A stretch of 64,000 nucleotides of DNA from Kitasatospora sp. NBC_01287 (lineage in GTDB: Bacteria > Actinomycetota > Actinomycetes > Streptomycetales > Streptomycetaceae), in NCBI RefSeq assembly GCF_026340565.1, contig NZ_JAPEPB010000001.1, positions 1,984,001 to 2,048,000 of the forward strand. The letters are read 5' to 3'. A model generated the notes under the pieces. The model saw only the letters and a program-made list of their open reading frames with translations. It had not been told where the DNA came from and did no database searches. The position numbers were made by a program, and so were the translations under genes. Below, piece after piece: positions 41,290-49,580 of this stretch. How positions within the stretch are numbered: position 1 is the first letter of the stretch; every line of letters starts with the position of its first letter.

Positions 41290-42543
41290 GTGCCTCCCCG
41301 GCGGCTTTCCGACGCGTCTGCCCGGCCCCGGCGATCCGGCCGCGCCCTGGTGCTGCTCCCCCTTGTGCTGATCGTGGTGATCACCACGGTCGACATCCTG
41401 AGTCCGCCGGAGATCCACCTCGGGCCGCTGCTGGTGGTCGCCCCCGCGATCACCGCCTCCTTCGCCGGCGCCCGGCTGACCGCACTGGTCAGCCTGCTCG
41501 CGGTGGCCGCGCTGACGGTGATCGGCTTCCTGCGCGACGGGGTGACCACGGCCAACCACGAGACCCAGATCGCCGGGCTCGTCATCGTCTCGGCCGTCGT
41601 GGTCAGCTTCACCGCGCTGCGCGACCGCCACGCGCGCGAGCTGACCCGGGTCCGCTCGGTCGCCGAGGCCGCGCAGCGGGTCCTGATGCGCCCGCTGCCC
41701 TCCCGGCTCGGCCCCCTGCGGATCGCCTCGGTCTACCTGGCCGCCGAAGCCGAGGCCCAGGTCGGCGGCGACCTCTACGCGGCGGTCCGGACCGCCACCG
41801 GCACCCGGCTGATCGTCGGCGACGTCCGCGGCAAGGGCCTGGCCTCGCTGGAGGAGGCCTCGCTGCTGCTGGGCGCCTTCCGGGCCGCCGCGCACCTGCA
41901 GGCCTCGCTGCCGGACCTCGCCGCGCACCTGGACGGCAGTGTCAGCTGGGACCTGGCGGGGGACCGGGGCGCGATGGCGGGTGCGGGTGCGGGTGCGGGT
42001 GCGGGCGCGGACGCCGGGGAGGACGGGGAGGCGGGCAGGGCGCAGGCGGGCACGGACCGGGAGGCGGGCGAGTCGTTCATCACGGCGGTGCTGCTGGACA
42101 TCCCCGACGACGGGAGCACGATCCAGGTGATCAACTGCGGCCACCCACCGCCCATGCTGCTGCGGCAGGGTCGGGTGCTGGCGCTGGAGGCGCGCCGGCC
42201 CGCGCCGCCGCTGGGGCTGGGCGGCCTGCTGGAGGCCGATTACCACGCCGACGAGTTCCCGTTCGCGCCCGGGGACCGGCTGCTGATCTACACCGACGGC
42301 GTGATCGAGGCCCGCGACACCACCCGCGCCTTCTACCCCCTCGCCGACCGGCTGCGCGGCTGGACCGCCGATCCCCCGGGGCCGCTGCTCCAGCACCTGC
42401 AGCACGACCTGCTGGCCCACGCGGGCGGGCATCTGGGCGACGACGCGGCCATGGTGGCGGTCGAGCGGGTGGGCCGCCCGTCCGATCCCGGCGGCGCGGC
42501 CGGCGGGGGCGCGGAGGCCCGCCGCGGCGACGCCCTAGGGTGA
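41290..42543 (+). CDS. Membrane SpoIIE-type PP2C phosphatase
   Basis: 417-residue protein with three to four N-terminal helices (VLLPLVLIVVITTVDI, HLGPLLVVAPAITASFAGA, LAGLVIVSAVVVSF) and a cytoplasmic SpoIIE/RsbU-like phosphatase domain. Metal-binding Asp are in VGGDLYAAV, VGDVRGKGLASL, YTDGVIEAR and GDDAAMVAV. An inserted Gly-Ala repeat (about residues 235-245) comes from GCGGGT DNA repeats. Such phosphatases dephosphorylate anti-anti-sigma proteins; no target gene is adjacent. GTG start with AGAGGAAG upstream. Confidence 0.92.
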   Translation: MPPRRLSDASARPRRSGRALVLLPLVLIVVITTVDILSPPEIHLGPLLVVAPAITASFAGARLTALVSLLAVAALTVIGFLRDGVTTANHETQIAGLVIVSAVVVSFTALRDRHARELTRVRSVAEAAQRVLMRPLPSRLGPLRIASVYLAAEAEAQVGGDLYAAVRTATGTRLIVGDVRGKGLASLEEASLLLGAFRAAAHLQASLPDLAAHLDGSVSWDLAGDRGAMAGAGAGAGAGADAGEDGEAGRAQAGTDREAGESFITAVLLDIPDDGSTIQVINCGHPPPMLLRQGRVLALEARRPAPPLGLGGLLEADYHADEFPFAPGDRLLIYTDGVIEARDTTRAFYPLADRLRGWTADPPGPLLQHLQHDLLAHAGGHLGDDAAMVAVERVGRPSDPGGAAGGGAEARRGDALG

Positions 42544-42582
42544 CGGGTACGAGCGGATCCGGTGCGCGGGAGGCGGGCGAAG

Positions 42583-43881
42583 GTGAGCGGGGTGGCGGCG
42601 GACGACGCGGGTGCGGCGGGTGCGGCGGGCACGAGCGCGAGTGCGGCAGGCGCAGGCACGGGCACGGGCGGGAGCGGCACGGGCACGGGCGGCACGGGCA
42701 CGGGCGGGAGCGGTGGGGCGCGCGGTGGGGCCGACTTCACGCCAGAGGAGCTGGCCAGGGGGCGGGCGCTGCGCCGCGCGCAGGTGCCCTGGCTGCTCGG
42801 CGGGCAGCTGGCGGGCCTGGTGGTGACGCTGCTGCTCGGCCTCACCCCCGCCGGGGCGCACCTGGTGCACTGGGCGGGCGACCTGTTCGGCGGCTCCTGG
42901 GCGGCCCAGGTGCTGGGCGGGACGCTGGCGCTGGTGCTGATCGGGCAGCTGGTCGGGCTGCCGTCCGGGGCCCGGGTGCGGGTGGTGCGCGCGCGGTTCG
43001 GCCTGGTCACCCAGGGCTGGGCCGGGTGGGCGGTGGACCAGCTGCGCGGCCTGGCCCTGGGCCTGGTGCTCGCGCTGCCCCTCGCGCTCGGCGTCTACGC
43101 GCTCATCGGCTGGTCGACCCGCTGGTGGTGGGCGCCGGCGGCCGGGGCGGCGGCGCTGCTCACGGTGGTGTTCTCGTTCCTCTTCCCGCTGCTGGTCGAG
43201 CCGCTCTTCAACCGCTTCACCCCGCTCGCGGACGGCGAGCTGCGCACCGCCCTGCTGGCCCTGGCCGAGCGCGACGGGGTGCGGGTGCGCGAGGTGCTGG
43301 TGGCCGACGCGTCCCGCCGCACCACGGCGCTCAACGCGTACGTCTCGGGCTTCGGCGCGACCCGGCGGATCGTCGCCTACGACACCCTGCTCAGCACCGC
43401 CGAGCAGCGGGAGGTGGAGCTCGTGGTGGCGCACGAGCTCGGGCACGTGGTCCATCGCGATGTGCCGCGCGGCACGGCGCTCGGCGCGCTCGGCGCCGCC
43501 GTGGCCGTGGCGGTGCTCGGGCTGCTGGCCGCGCTGCCCGCCCTGCGGTCGGCGGCCGGGGTGCCGGACCTGGCCGACCCGCGCTCGCTGCCGCTGCTGG
43601 CGGCGCTCGCCGCGGTGCTGGGCGCGCTGGCCGGCCCGCCGCAGGCCGCGGTGAGCCGCCGGATCGAGGCGGCCGCCGACCGGCACGCGCTCGAACTCAC
43701 CGCCGATCCTGAGCAGTTCATCGCGATGCAGCGCCGCCTCGCGGTGGCCAATGTCGCGGACGTCGACCCGCCCAGGGCACTGGAGCTGCTCTTCGCGACC
43801 CACCCGAGCACCGCGCGCCGGATCGCCGCGGCCCGGCGGTGGACGGCGTCCGCCGACGGACGGGCCCGGGCGACCGGCTGA
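42583..43881 (+). CDS. M48-family membrane metallopeptidase (HtpX/Ste24-like)
   Basis: 432-residue membrane zinc peptidase. The N-terminal region is a Gly/Ala/Ser low-complexity segment (SGTGTGGTGTGGSGG), followed by helices and the catalytic motif VAHELGHVVHRD (HExxH) with the third ligand Glu in EAAADRHALELT. GTG 42583 is chosen for the GGAGG 9 bases upstream; the in-frame start 7 codons earlier lacks a site. M48 proteases act on membrane proteins or prenylated peptides. Confidence 0.92.
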   Translation: MSGVAADDAGAAGAAGTSASAAGAGTGTGGSGTGTGGTGTGGSGGARGGADFTPEELARGRALRRAQVPWLLGGQLAGLVVTLLLGLTPAGAHLVHWAGDLFGGSWAAQVLGGTLALVLIGQLVGLPSGARVRVVRARFGLVTQGWAGWAVDQLRGLALGLVLALPLALGVYALIGWSTRWWWAPAAGAAALLTVVFSFLFPLLVEPLFNRFTPLADGELRTALLALAERDGVRVREVLVADASRRTTALNAYVSGFGATRRIVAYDTLLSTAEQREVELVVAHELGHVVHRDVPRGTALGALGAAVAVAVLGLLAALPALRSAAGVPDLADPRSLPLLAALAAVLGALAGPPQAAVSRRIEAAADRHALELTADPEQFIAMQRRLAVANVADVDPPRALELLFATHPSTARRIAAARRWTASADGRARATG

Positions 43882-43986
43882 GCGGACGACCGGCTGAGCG
43901 GCCGCGCGCCGAAACCCGGGTGCGGGGCGCGGCCGGAGCATGGCAGGCTGCCCCGGGAATCGAGCACGAAGGTGGGTGGGTCACGG

Positions 43987-44817
43987 ATGCTGCGGGCCGG
44001 TACGGGGCTGGACCAGGACGGGCTGATCGTCCGCGAGGGCGCGCTGGCGAAGGTGCCGAGCGCCTTCGCCGAGGTGGTCGCGCACGCGCGGGTCGCGGTC
44101 GCGGAGGCGTTCGGGCCCGAGTCGCTGGACAGCGCCTACCTCTACGGCAGCATCCCGCGCGGCACCGCCGTGGCGGGCCGCTCCGACCTCGACCTGCTGC
44201 TGGCACTGCGCCACCGGCCCACCGACGCCGACCGCGCCACCGCCGACGCCCTGCAGCGCGACCTGGACCACCGGTTCGCCCAGCTGAACGGCGCGGGGAT
44301 CCTGCTCTTCGGCGCGGCGGAACTGCTCAGCGAGGCGGAGCGGTACGACCTGGGCTGGTTCGTCGCCTGCCTCTGCACGCCGCTGCTCGGCGACGACCTG
44401 GGCGAGCGGCTCCCCCGCTACCGGCCCAGCGGCCTGCTCGCCCGGGAGACCAACGGCGATCTGGCGGACCGCCTCCCCCGCTGGCGGGCCCGCGCGGCCG
44501 CCGCCACCACCGCCGACGACCCCGCCGCCGAGCGCCGCGCGCTGAGCCGGGGCGCTGGGCGCCACCTGGTGCGGACCGGCTTCACCCTGGTGATGCCGCG
44601 CTGGCCGGGGTGGACGAGTGATCTCGCCGAGTCCGCCGAGGTGTTCGCGCACTACTACCCCCAACAGGCTGACCAGATGCGCGCGGTGGCGGCCGCCGCC
44701 CCGTCCGGGAGCACGGATCCGGCGCTGCTGCACCTGATGTTCGAGGAACTGGGCCCGTGGCTGGCCACGGAGTACACGGCGGTGCACGGGGTGAAGACGC
44801 CGCGGCCCCAGGCCTGA
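43987..44817 (+). CDS. Nucleotidyltransferase-fold protein
   Basis: 276-residue protein with the nucleotidyltransferase motif GSIPRGTAVAGRSDLDLLL (GS-x-D-x-D) followed by an all-helical domain. It resembles aminoglycoside nucleotidyltransferase and MNT-type proteins, but the C-terminal domain is not recognised. The metal-binding Asp pair is intact. ATG 43987 is used; a GTG five codons earlier (43972) is possible. Substrate unknown. Confidence 0.82.
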   Translation: MLRAGTGLDQDGLIVREGALAKVPSAFAEVVAHARVAVAEAFGPESLDSAYLYGSIPRGTAVAGRSDLDLLLALRHRPTDADRATADALQRDLDHRFAQLNGAGILLFGAAELLSEAERYDLGWFVACLCTPLLGDDLGERLPRYRPSGLLARETNGDLADRLPRWRARAAAATTADDPAAERRALSRGAGRHLVRTGFTLVMPRWPGWTSDLAESAEVFAHYYPQQADQMRAVAAAAPSGSTDPALLHLMFEELGPWLATEYTAVHGVKTPRPQA

Positions 44818-44864
44818 ACCCACCCGCTCCCGCGTCCAGCAGCACCGACCGGCCCGACCGGAGG

Positions 44865-45230
44865 TCAGTGGGAGGCGGCGATCTCCGCGGCGAAGACGGT
44901 GCCCAGCGGCTCGGGCCCGATGTACTGCTGGCAGTTGCACGGGCGGGACTCGTAGCGCACCGGCCTGCGCTCGGCGTCCCAGGCGGTCGGCGCCTGGACC
45001 TCCTCGTGGCACCGGCCCTGCCGGTCGTGCTTGGCCAGGTGGTGCGTGCAGCCGCAGACCGGCTCCGGTGGGCGGTTCGCCGCCTCCAGCGCCAACTGGC
45101 TGCTCTCGGCGAGCCGGTGCAGTTCGAGCTTGCGCTCGTGCCGGGTCCGCAACGCGCCGCGGACGTTCTCGTTGAGCCAGCGTCCACCGAAGATCGCGCC
45201 CGGAATCAGCGCCAGGAACCAAGCAAACAT
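44865..45230 (-). CDS. Membrane-anchored Cys-rich protein
   Basis: 121-residue protein with one N-terminal helix (MFAWFLALIPGAIFGGRWL), a basic helical stretch and a Cys/His cluster (CGCTHHLAKHDRQGRCHEE, then CNCQQYIGPEP) that looks able to bind a metal. No named domain recognised; small proteins of this kind are widespread in Streptomyces. ATG 45230 follows GGGGGAG at 9-base spacing. Confidence 0.75.
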   Translation of the reverse strand: MFAWFLALIPGAIFGGRWLNENVRGALRTRHERKLELHRLAESSQLALEAANRPPEPVCGCTHHLAKHDRQGRCHEEVQAPTAWDAERRPVRYESRPCNCQQYIGPEPLGTVFAAEIAASH

Positions 45231-45303
45231 GTGCGGCAACTCCCCCAGGTTTTCGGCCGGCCCCGCATCCTAACCCGCAGGTGGGGCGGGGCGGGATGCC
45301 GGT

Positions 45304-45337
45304 GGTGGCCGGCGGCGCGCCCGCGCCGCCGGCCACC
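45304..45337 (-). terminator. Hairpin terminator after the chitinase gene
   Basis: Perfect 15-bp stem GGTGGCCGGCGGCGC (45304-45318 with 45323-45337) and loop GCCC, about 10 bases beyond the chitinase stop on the minus strand. It separates chitinase transcription from the gene at 45230. Confidence 0.8.
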
Positions 45338-45347
45338 GCGCGCGGGG

Positions 45348-47099
45348 TCAGCCGAAGTAGCTGTGGAAGTTCTTGGAGAACTCGTTGCCGTTGTACTGGT
45401 CCCAGTTGATCGACCAGGTCATCAGACCGCGCAGGTTGGGCTGCGGGCCGCTGCGCGGCACGTAGCCGCCGCAGTTGGTGCCCTTGGTCAGGCAGTCCAG
45501 CGCCTGGTCCACCGCGGCCGGGGCGACGTAGCCGTTGCCCGCGTAGGTGTTGGCGGGCATGCCGATCGCCACCTGGGAGGGGGCGAGCGGCGGGAACATG
45601 TTGTTGGTGTTCCCGGCCACCGGGAAGCCGGCCAGCAGCATGTCGGTCATCGCGATGTGGAAGTCGGCGCCGCCCATCGAGTGGTACTGGTTGTCCAGGC
45701 CCATGATGGAGCCGGAGTTGTAGTCCTGGACGGTCAGCAGGGTGAGGTCGTTTCGCAGCGCGTAGATCACCGGCAGGAAGGCGCCGGCCCGCGGGTCCTG
45801 GCCGCCGTACGGGCCGGAACCGTAGTACTGGTAGCCGAGTTGGACGAAGAACGTCTCCGGCGCCATGGTCAGCACGAACTTCGAGCCGTACTTCGCTTTG
45901 AGCTGCTGCAGCGCGGAGATGGTGTTGACGATGACCGGGGTGGTCGGGTTCTTGAAGTCGGTGTCACCGGTGTTGAGGGAGAGCGACTGGTTCTCGAAGT
46001 CGACGTCCAGGCCGTCCAGGCCCCACTTGTCGATGATCGCGGAGACCGAGCTGACGAACTCGTCCCGGGCGGCGGTGGTGGTGAGCTGCACCTCGCCGTT
46101 GGCACCGCCGATCGAGAGCAGCACCTTCTTCCCGGCGGCCTGCTTGGCGGCGATGGCCGCCTTGAAGTCGGCGTCCGACTCCTCGCCCGGACAGTCGGTC
46201 AGGGAGCAGCGGTTGAACTGGATGTCGCCGGAGGTCACCGAAGTGGGCTCGCCGAAGGCGAGGTCGATGATGTCCCAGGAGCTGGGGACGTCGGACATCT
46301 TCAGGTAGCCGGCGCCGTTGGCGAAGCTGGCGTGCAGGTAGCCGACCAGCGCGTGGGTGGGCAGCCCGCCGCCGCCCGGCGGGGTGGGGGACGTGCTGGG
46401 GCTGGAGGAGGGGCTGGAGGACGGGCTGGAGGACGGGCTCGTACTGGGGCTCGACGACGGGCTGGAGGACGGACTCGACGAGGGACTCGCGCTCGGGCTG
46501 GACGACGGGCTCGACGACGGGCTCGACGACGGTGACGCGGTCGGGCCGCCGGGGCCGCTGAGCGAGACGTCGTCCGCGTAGTACGTCCCCTGCCCGTACC
46601 ACCCGTGCAGGAAGATGGTCGCGCTGGTCTGGCTCGCGGTGGTGGTGAAGCTGACGGAGAGCTGCTGGTAGGCGCCGCCGGTGCTCGGCGTCCAGGTGCT
46701 GGTACCGCCGTTGACGCCCAGGTAGACGTAGGCGCCGTTGACGTAGGAGCTGAGCGTGTAGGTGGTGCTGGGCGCGACGGCGACGGTCTGCGTGCACTGC
46801 GCGTCATCGGCGGCGGTGGCCGCGCCGGCGAGTGCGTAACTGCCGCTGTGCGCGTGGCCGGTGACGACGCTTCCGGTGCTCCCGTCACAGCTCCACGGGG
46901 CGAGCGCGCCGCTCTCGAAGCCGCCGTTGACCAGGAACTCGCCGGCCGAGGCGGTGGGGGCCAGGCCGAGGGTGAGTCCGGCGGCGCCGGCCGCGGCGAC
47001 GGCCCAGGCCGTGGTCATGGCGGCCAGGCGGCGGGCTCGGGGGCGAACTCGGTTGCGGGGGTGCGGGTCCGGGCGACCCGCTCTGCTGAGACTGCGCAT
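45348..47099 (-). CDS. Secreted GH18 chitinase with N-terminal carbohydrate-binding module
   Basis: 583-residue secreted chitinase. Seen: signal peptide (TTAWAVAAAGAAGLTLGLAPTASA, cut before GEFLVNGGFESG), a jelly-roll module of CBM4/16 kind (about 50-190), a Ser/Pro linker (SSPSSSPSSSPS repeats, about 190-240), and a GH18 barrel with the catalytic LDGLDVDFENQ (D-x-x-D-x-D-x-E). It cleaves chitin to chitobiose outside the cell. AGGAG lies 10 bases upstream of ATG 47099. Two DasR-like boxes and a TTGACA -35 lie upstream, pointing to N-acetylglucosamine control. Confidence 0.95.
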   Translation of the reverse strand: MRSLSRAGRPDPHPRNRVRPRARRLAAMTTAWAVAAAGAAGLTLGLAPTASAGEFLVNGGFESGALAPWSCDGSTGSVVTGHAHSGSYALAGAATAADDAQCTQTVAVAPSTTYTLSSYVNGAYVYLGVNGGTSTWTPSTGGAYQQLSVSFTTTASQTSATIFLHGWYGQGTYYADDVSLSGPGGPTASPSSSPSSSPSSSPSASPSSSPSSSPSSSPSTSPSSSPSSSPSSSPSTSPTPPGGGGLPTHALVGYLHASFANGAGYLKMSDVPSSWDIIDLAFGEPTSVTSGDIQFNRCSLTDCPGEESDADFKAAIAAKQAAGKKVLLSIGGANGEVQLTTTAARDEFVSSVSAIIDKWGLDGLDVDFENQSLSLNTGDTDFKNPTTPVIVNTISALQQLKAKYGSKFVLTMAPETFFVQLGYQYYGSGPYGGQDPRAGAFLPVIYALRNDLTLLTVQDYNSGSIMGLDNQYHSMGGADFHIAMTDMLLAGFPVAGNTNNMFPPLAPSQVAIGMPANTYAGNGYVAPAAVDQALDCLTKGTNCGGYVPRSGPQPNLRGLMTWSINWDQYNGNEFSKNFHSYFG

Positions 47100-47174
47100 G
47101 TGGGGGATGCTCCTGCTGCCTCGGTTGTCGGACGGTTCGGGGCAGCACGGGGAGCGACCCCGCAGCGCACCCCA

Positions 47175-47217
47175 TGTGGACTAGACCACTGAAGCGGTCT
47201 GGACCAGTCCGTGTCAA
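47175..47217 (-). promoter_or_regulatory. Chitinase promoter with two DasR-like (dre) boxes
   Basis: Boxes TGTGGACTAGACCACT (47175-47190) and AGCGGTCTGGACCAGT (47193-47208) each match 13 of 16 positions of the DasR consensus AYTGGTCTAGACCAST. On the minus strand TTGACA (47217-47212) is a probable -35; the second box falls in the spacer and the first covers the -10/start region. Paired boxes like this are known at Streptomyces chitinase promoters. Confidence 0.75.
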
Positions 47218-47350
47218 TGGTCGGGCGGCAGCCTTGACCGGGACGCGACCTGGCGTCCGCTCAGCGGTTCCCGGGTCGCGCCGGAGGGGGTCGGGGCCTT
47301 CCTGATCAGGGATTCTGACGGTGCATCAGATCATCTGGTGCCGGCCGGCC

Positions 47351-48004
47351 TCAGCCGGACCTGGTCCGCCCGTAGTGGCGGGCCGCCTTGGCGCGGTTCC
47401 CGCAACTGGCCATCGAGTGCCAGCGCCGGGTGCCGTTCTTCGAGGTGTCGTAGAAGCGCAGCACGCAGCTGTCGGACGCGCAGGAGCGGATCCGGTCGGG
47501 CCCCTCGTCGAGCAGCCTCAGGTAGTCCTCGGCGGCGGCCCAGGCCGGCAGCCAGGCCGGCGCGTCGGTCTCGGCGTGCGCGTGCGGCCCGTCCGCCTCC
47601 AGGGTGCGGCGCACCGCGCCGTGCGCGAGCACCTCGTTGAGCGCGGCGCGGGCCTCGGCGGAGGCGTCACCCTGGTCGACCAGGCGCCCGAGCACGGCGC
47701 GGGTGGCGAGCAGCGCCTCCTGCGTGGCCCGGTCCGCCGGGACCCGGTCGGCGAAGCCCCGCAGGGCGAGCCAGAGCGCCAGCCCGTCGAGCGAGTCCAG
47801 CAGGTCGCGCGGGCTGCCGCCGTTGTTCCAACGGGTGTTCAGCAGGTCGAGCGAGAGCGGCTCGTCCGGGAGGGGGCGGGGGTCGGCCGGCCGCTCTTCC
47901 GGGGACGCCCCTTCAGGGGACACCGCTTCCTGGGACGTCGCCTCCTGGGACACGGCCTCTCCTCTCCTCTCCACTCCGGGACCGGCGTCGATTCTAACCG
48001 GCAT
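47351..48004 (-). CDS. CGNR zinc-finger (ABATE-domain) regulator
   Basis: 217-residue protein with an N-terminal ABATE-type domain (LSLDLLNTRWNNGG) and a C-terminal CGNR zinc finger: cysteines in RSCASDSCVLRFYD and MASCGNRAKAARHY. These are putative stress-response transcription regulators. The first 40 residues are a repetitive acidic tail (SQEAVSPEGASPEE). ATG 48004 is used; GTG 48025 is possible. It is divergent from the VOC gene and may bind the CTAACCG repeats between them. Confidence 0.85.
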   Translation of the reverse strand: MPVRIDAGPGVERRGEAVSQEATSQEAVSPEGASPEERPADPRPLPDEPLSLDLLNTRWNNGGSPRDLLDSLDGLALWLALRGFADRVPADRATQEALLATRAVLGRLVDQGDASAEARAALNEVLAHGAVRRTLEADGPHAHAETDAPAWLPAWAAAEDYLRLLDEGPDRIRSCASDSCVLRFYDTSKNGTRRWHSMASCGNRAKAARHYGRTRSG

Positions 48005-48064
48005 GCCGTCGGCAAGCGGTTGCACTCATCCAACCTAACCGACATACTCGATAACAACGGTTAG
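47994..48064. promoter_or_regulatory. Three CTAACCG copies in the CGNR/VOC divergent region
   Basis: CTAACCG occurs at 47994-48000 and 48035-48041, and its reverse complement CGGTTAG at 48058-48064. The last two form an inverted repeat around a 16-base, AT-richer spacer. The arrangement suggests an operator for the divergent CGNR regulator. Confidence 0.5.
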
Positions 48065-48099
48065 ATCGGGGTTCGTCCCCGCCACGACGGAGGTGCTCC

Positions 48100-48570
48100 A
48101 TGGCACAGCTCGCCGCCCACGCGACCCTGCAGCCCGGCCACATCGGCCTGAACGTGACCGATCTCGACCGGTCCCGCGCCTTCTACCAGCGCGTCCTGGG
48201 GTTCGAGCTGGTCGCGGAGGGCACCGAGCCGGACCGGCGCTACGCCTTCCTCGGCCGGCAGGGGCAGGCCGTGCTCACCCTCTGGCAGCAGAGCGAGGGC
48301 GCCTTCGCCACCGGCGCGCCCGGCCTGCACCACCTCTCCTTCCGGGTCGGCAGCGTGGCGGAGGTCCGGGAGATCGAGCAGGTGCTGCGTGAGGTCGGCG
48401 CCGAGTTCGCCTACGAGGGCGTGGTCCCGCACCGAGAGGGGGCCGACTCGGGCGGCGTCTTCTTCACCGACCCGGACGGAATCCGGCTGGAGGTCTTCAC
48501 TCCGCACGGCGCCCACGGCCACGACGGCGACGCGCCCAACGGCACGGCGCCGACCTGCGGTTTCTTCTAG
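48100..48570 (+). CDS. VOC-family (glyoxalase fold) protein
   Basis: 156-residue protein of two beta-alpha-beta-beta-beta modules: HIGLNVTDLDRSRAFYQRVLGFEL and later FFTDPDGIRLEVFTPHG with the metal-ligand Glu; His in HIGLNV and HHLSFRV complete a possible metal site. VOC members include glyoxalases, dioxygenases and resistance proteins. GGAGGTGCTCC precedes ATG 48100. The PNPOx-like gene follows 35 bases downstream, probably in the same transcript. Confidence 0.9.
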   Translation: MAQLAAHATLQPGHIGLNVTDLDRSRAFYQRVLGFELVAEGTEPDRRYAFLGRQGQAVLTLWQQSEGAFATGAPGLHHLSFRVGSVAEVREIEQVLREVGAEFAYEGVVPHREGADSGGVFFTDPDGIRLEVFTPHGAHGHDGDAPNGTAPTCGFF

Positions 48571-48605
48571 GCCGTGTCTGAGCAGCTCGGACCAGAGGAG
48601 TGATC

Positions 48606-49580
48606 ATGGCCACGGACAGCATCACCGCTGCAGGCGTCCCGGGCGAGCTGGCGGTCCGCCGGCGGGCCGGGTTCGACCGGCCCGGCTACTCCGGCCCCAG
48701 CCGGAGCCGGCGGATCCCGCCGATCGCCGCGCGGTTCCTCACCGAGCAGCCCATGGTGGTGGTCGGCGCCGCCGACGGGGCCGGCCGGCTCTGGGCGAGC
48801 CAGCTGACCGGTCCGCCGGGCTTCCTGCGCGCCGAGCCGGGTGCCGCCACCGAGCCAGGTGCCGCGGCGGCCGAAGCGGTCACCGAAGCCGCCGACGCGG
48901 TGACCGTCGCCGCGCGACCGGCGGCCGGCGATCCGCTGGCCGCCGTGCTCGGCGGGCCGGCCGCGGTCGGCCTGATCGCGCTCCAGCCGGCCCGTCGGCG
49001 CCGGATGCGGATGAACGGCCGCTCGCTGCCGAGCGGTTCGGGGATCCGGGTGACGCTCGACGAGGTCTTCTCCAACTGCCCCAAGTACATCCAGGGCCGG
49101 GAGCCGTGGGTCGAGCCGAACAGCACCCCGGGCCCGGCCCTGCGCACCGGCGAACTGACGGCGGAGCAGCAGCGGTTGATCCATCGGGCCGACACCTTCT
49201 TCGTCAGCACCGCCAACCGGCGGGGCGACGTCGACGCCTCGCACCGCGGCGGCAACCCGGGCTTCGTCCAACTGCTCGACGCAAACCGGCTGCGCTGGCC
49301 GGACTACCAGGGCAACGCGATGTTCTGCACACTCGGCAACCTCGCCGAGCACCCGGCCGCAGGACTGCTCTTCATCGACTGGGCGAGCGGCGACACGCTG
49401 CAGCTGACCGGCAGCGCCCGGACCGACTGGGATCAGCGGCACGCCGGTGAACTCCCCGGCGCCCAGCGGGTGGTGGAATTCACCGTGACCGAGGTGGTGG
49501 CCACCGCGCGGGCCAGCGGGCTGCGTTGGACCAGGGCCGAGTACTCGAAGTTCAACCCGCCTGCTCCGGAGGGGCGCTGA
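48606..49580 (+). CDS. Pyridoxamine 5'-phosphate oxidase-family flavin-binding protein
   Basis: 324-residue protein with a C-terminal FMN-binding split barrel of the PNPOx family (TFFVSTANRRGDVDASHRGG, NAMFCTLGNLAEHPAAGLLFID) and an N-terminal half resembling a second barrel without clear motifs, widened by an Ala-rich insert (about 70-115). Probable flavin or deazaflavin-dependent oxidoreductase. GAGGAGTGATC before ATG 48606 fixes the start. It runs convergently into the MFS gene with a 29-bp overlap. Confidence 0.85.
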   Translation: MATDSITAAGVPGELAVRRRAGFDRPGYSGPSRSRRIPPIAARFLTEQPMVVVGAADGAGRLWASQLTGPPGFLRAEPGAATEPGAAAAEAVTEAADAVTVAARPAAGDPLAAVLGGPAAVGLIALQPARRRRMRMNGRSLPSGSGIRVTLDEVFSNCPKYIQGREPWVEPNSTPGPALRTGELTAEQQRLIHRADTFFVSTANRRGDVDASHRGGNPGFVQLLDANRLRWPDYQGNAMFCTLGNLAEHPAAGLLFIDWASGDTLQLTGSARTDWDQRHAGELPGAQRVVEFTVTEVVATARASGLRWTRAEYSKFNPPAPEGR

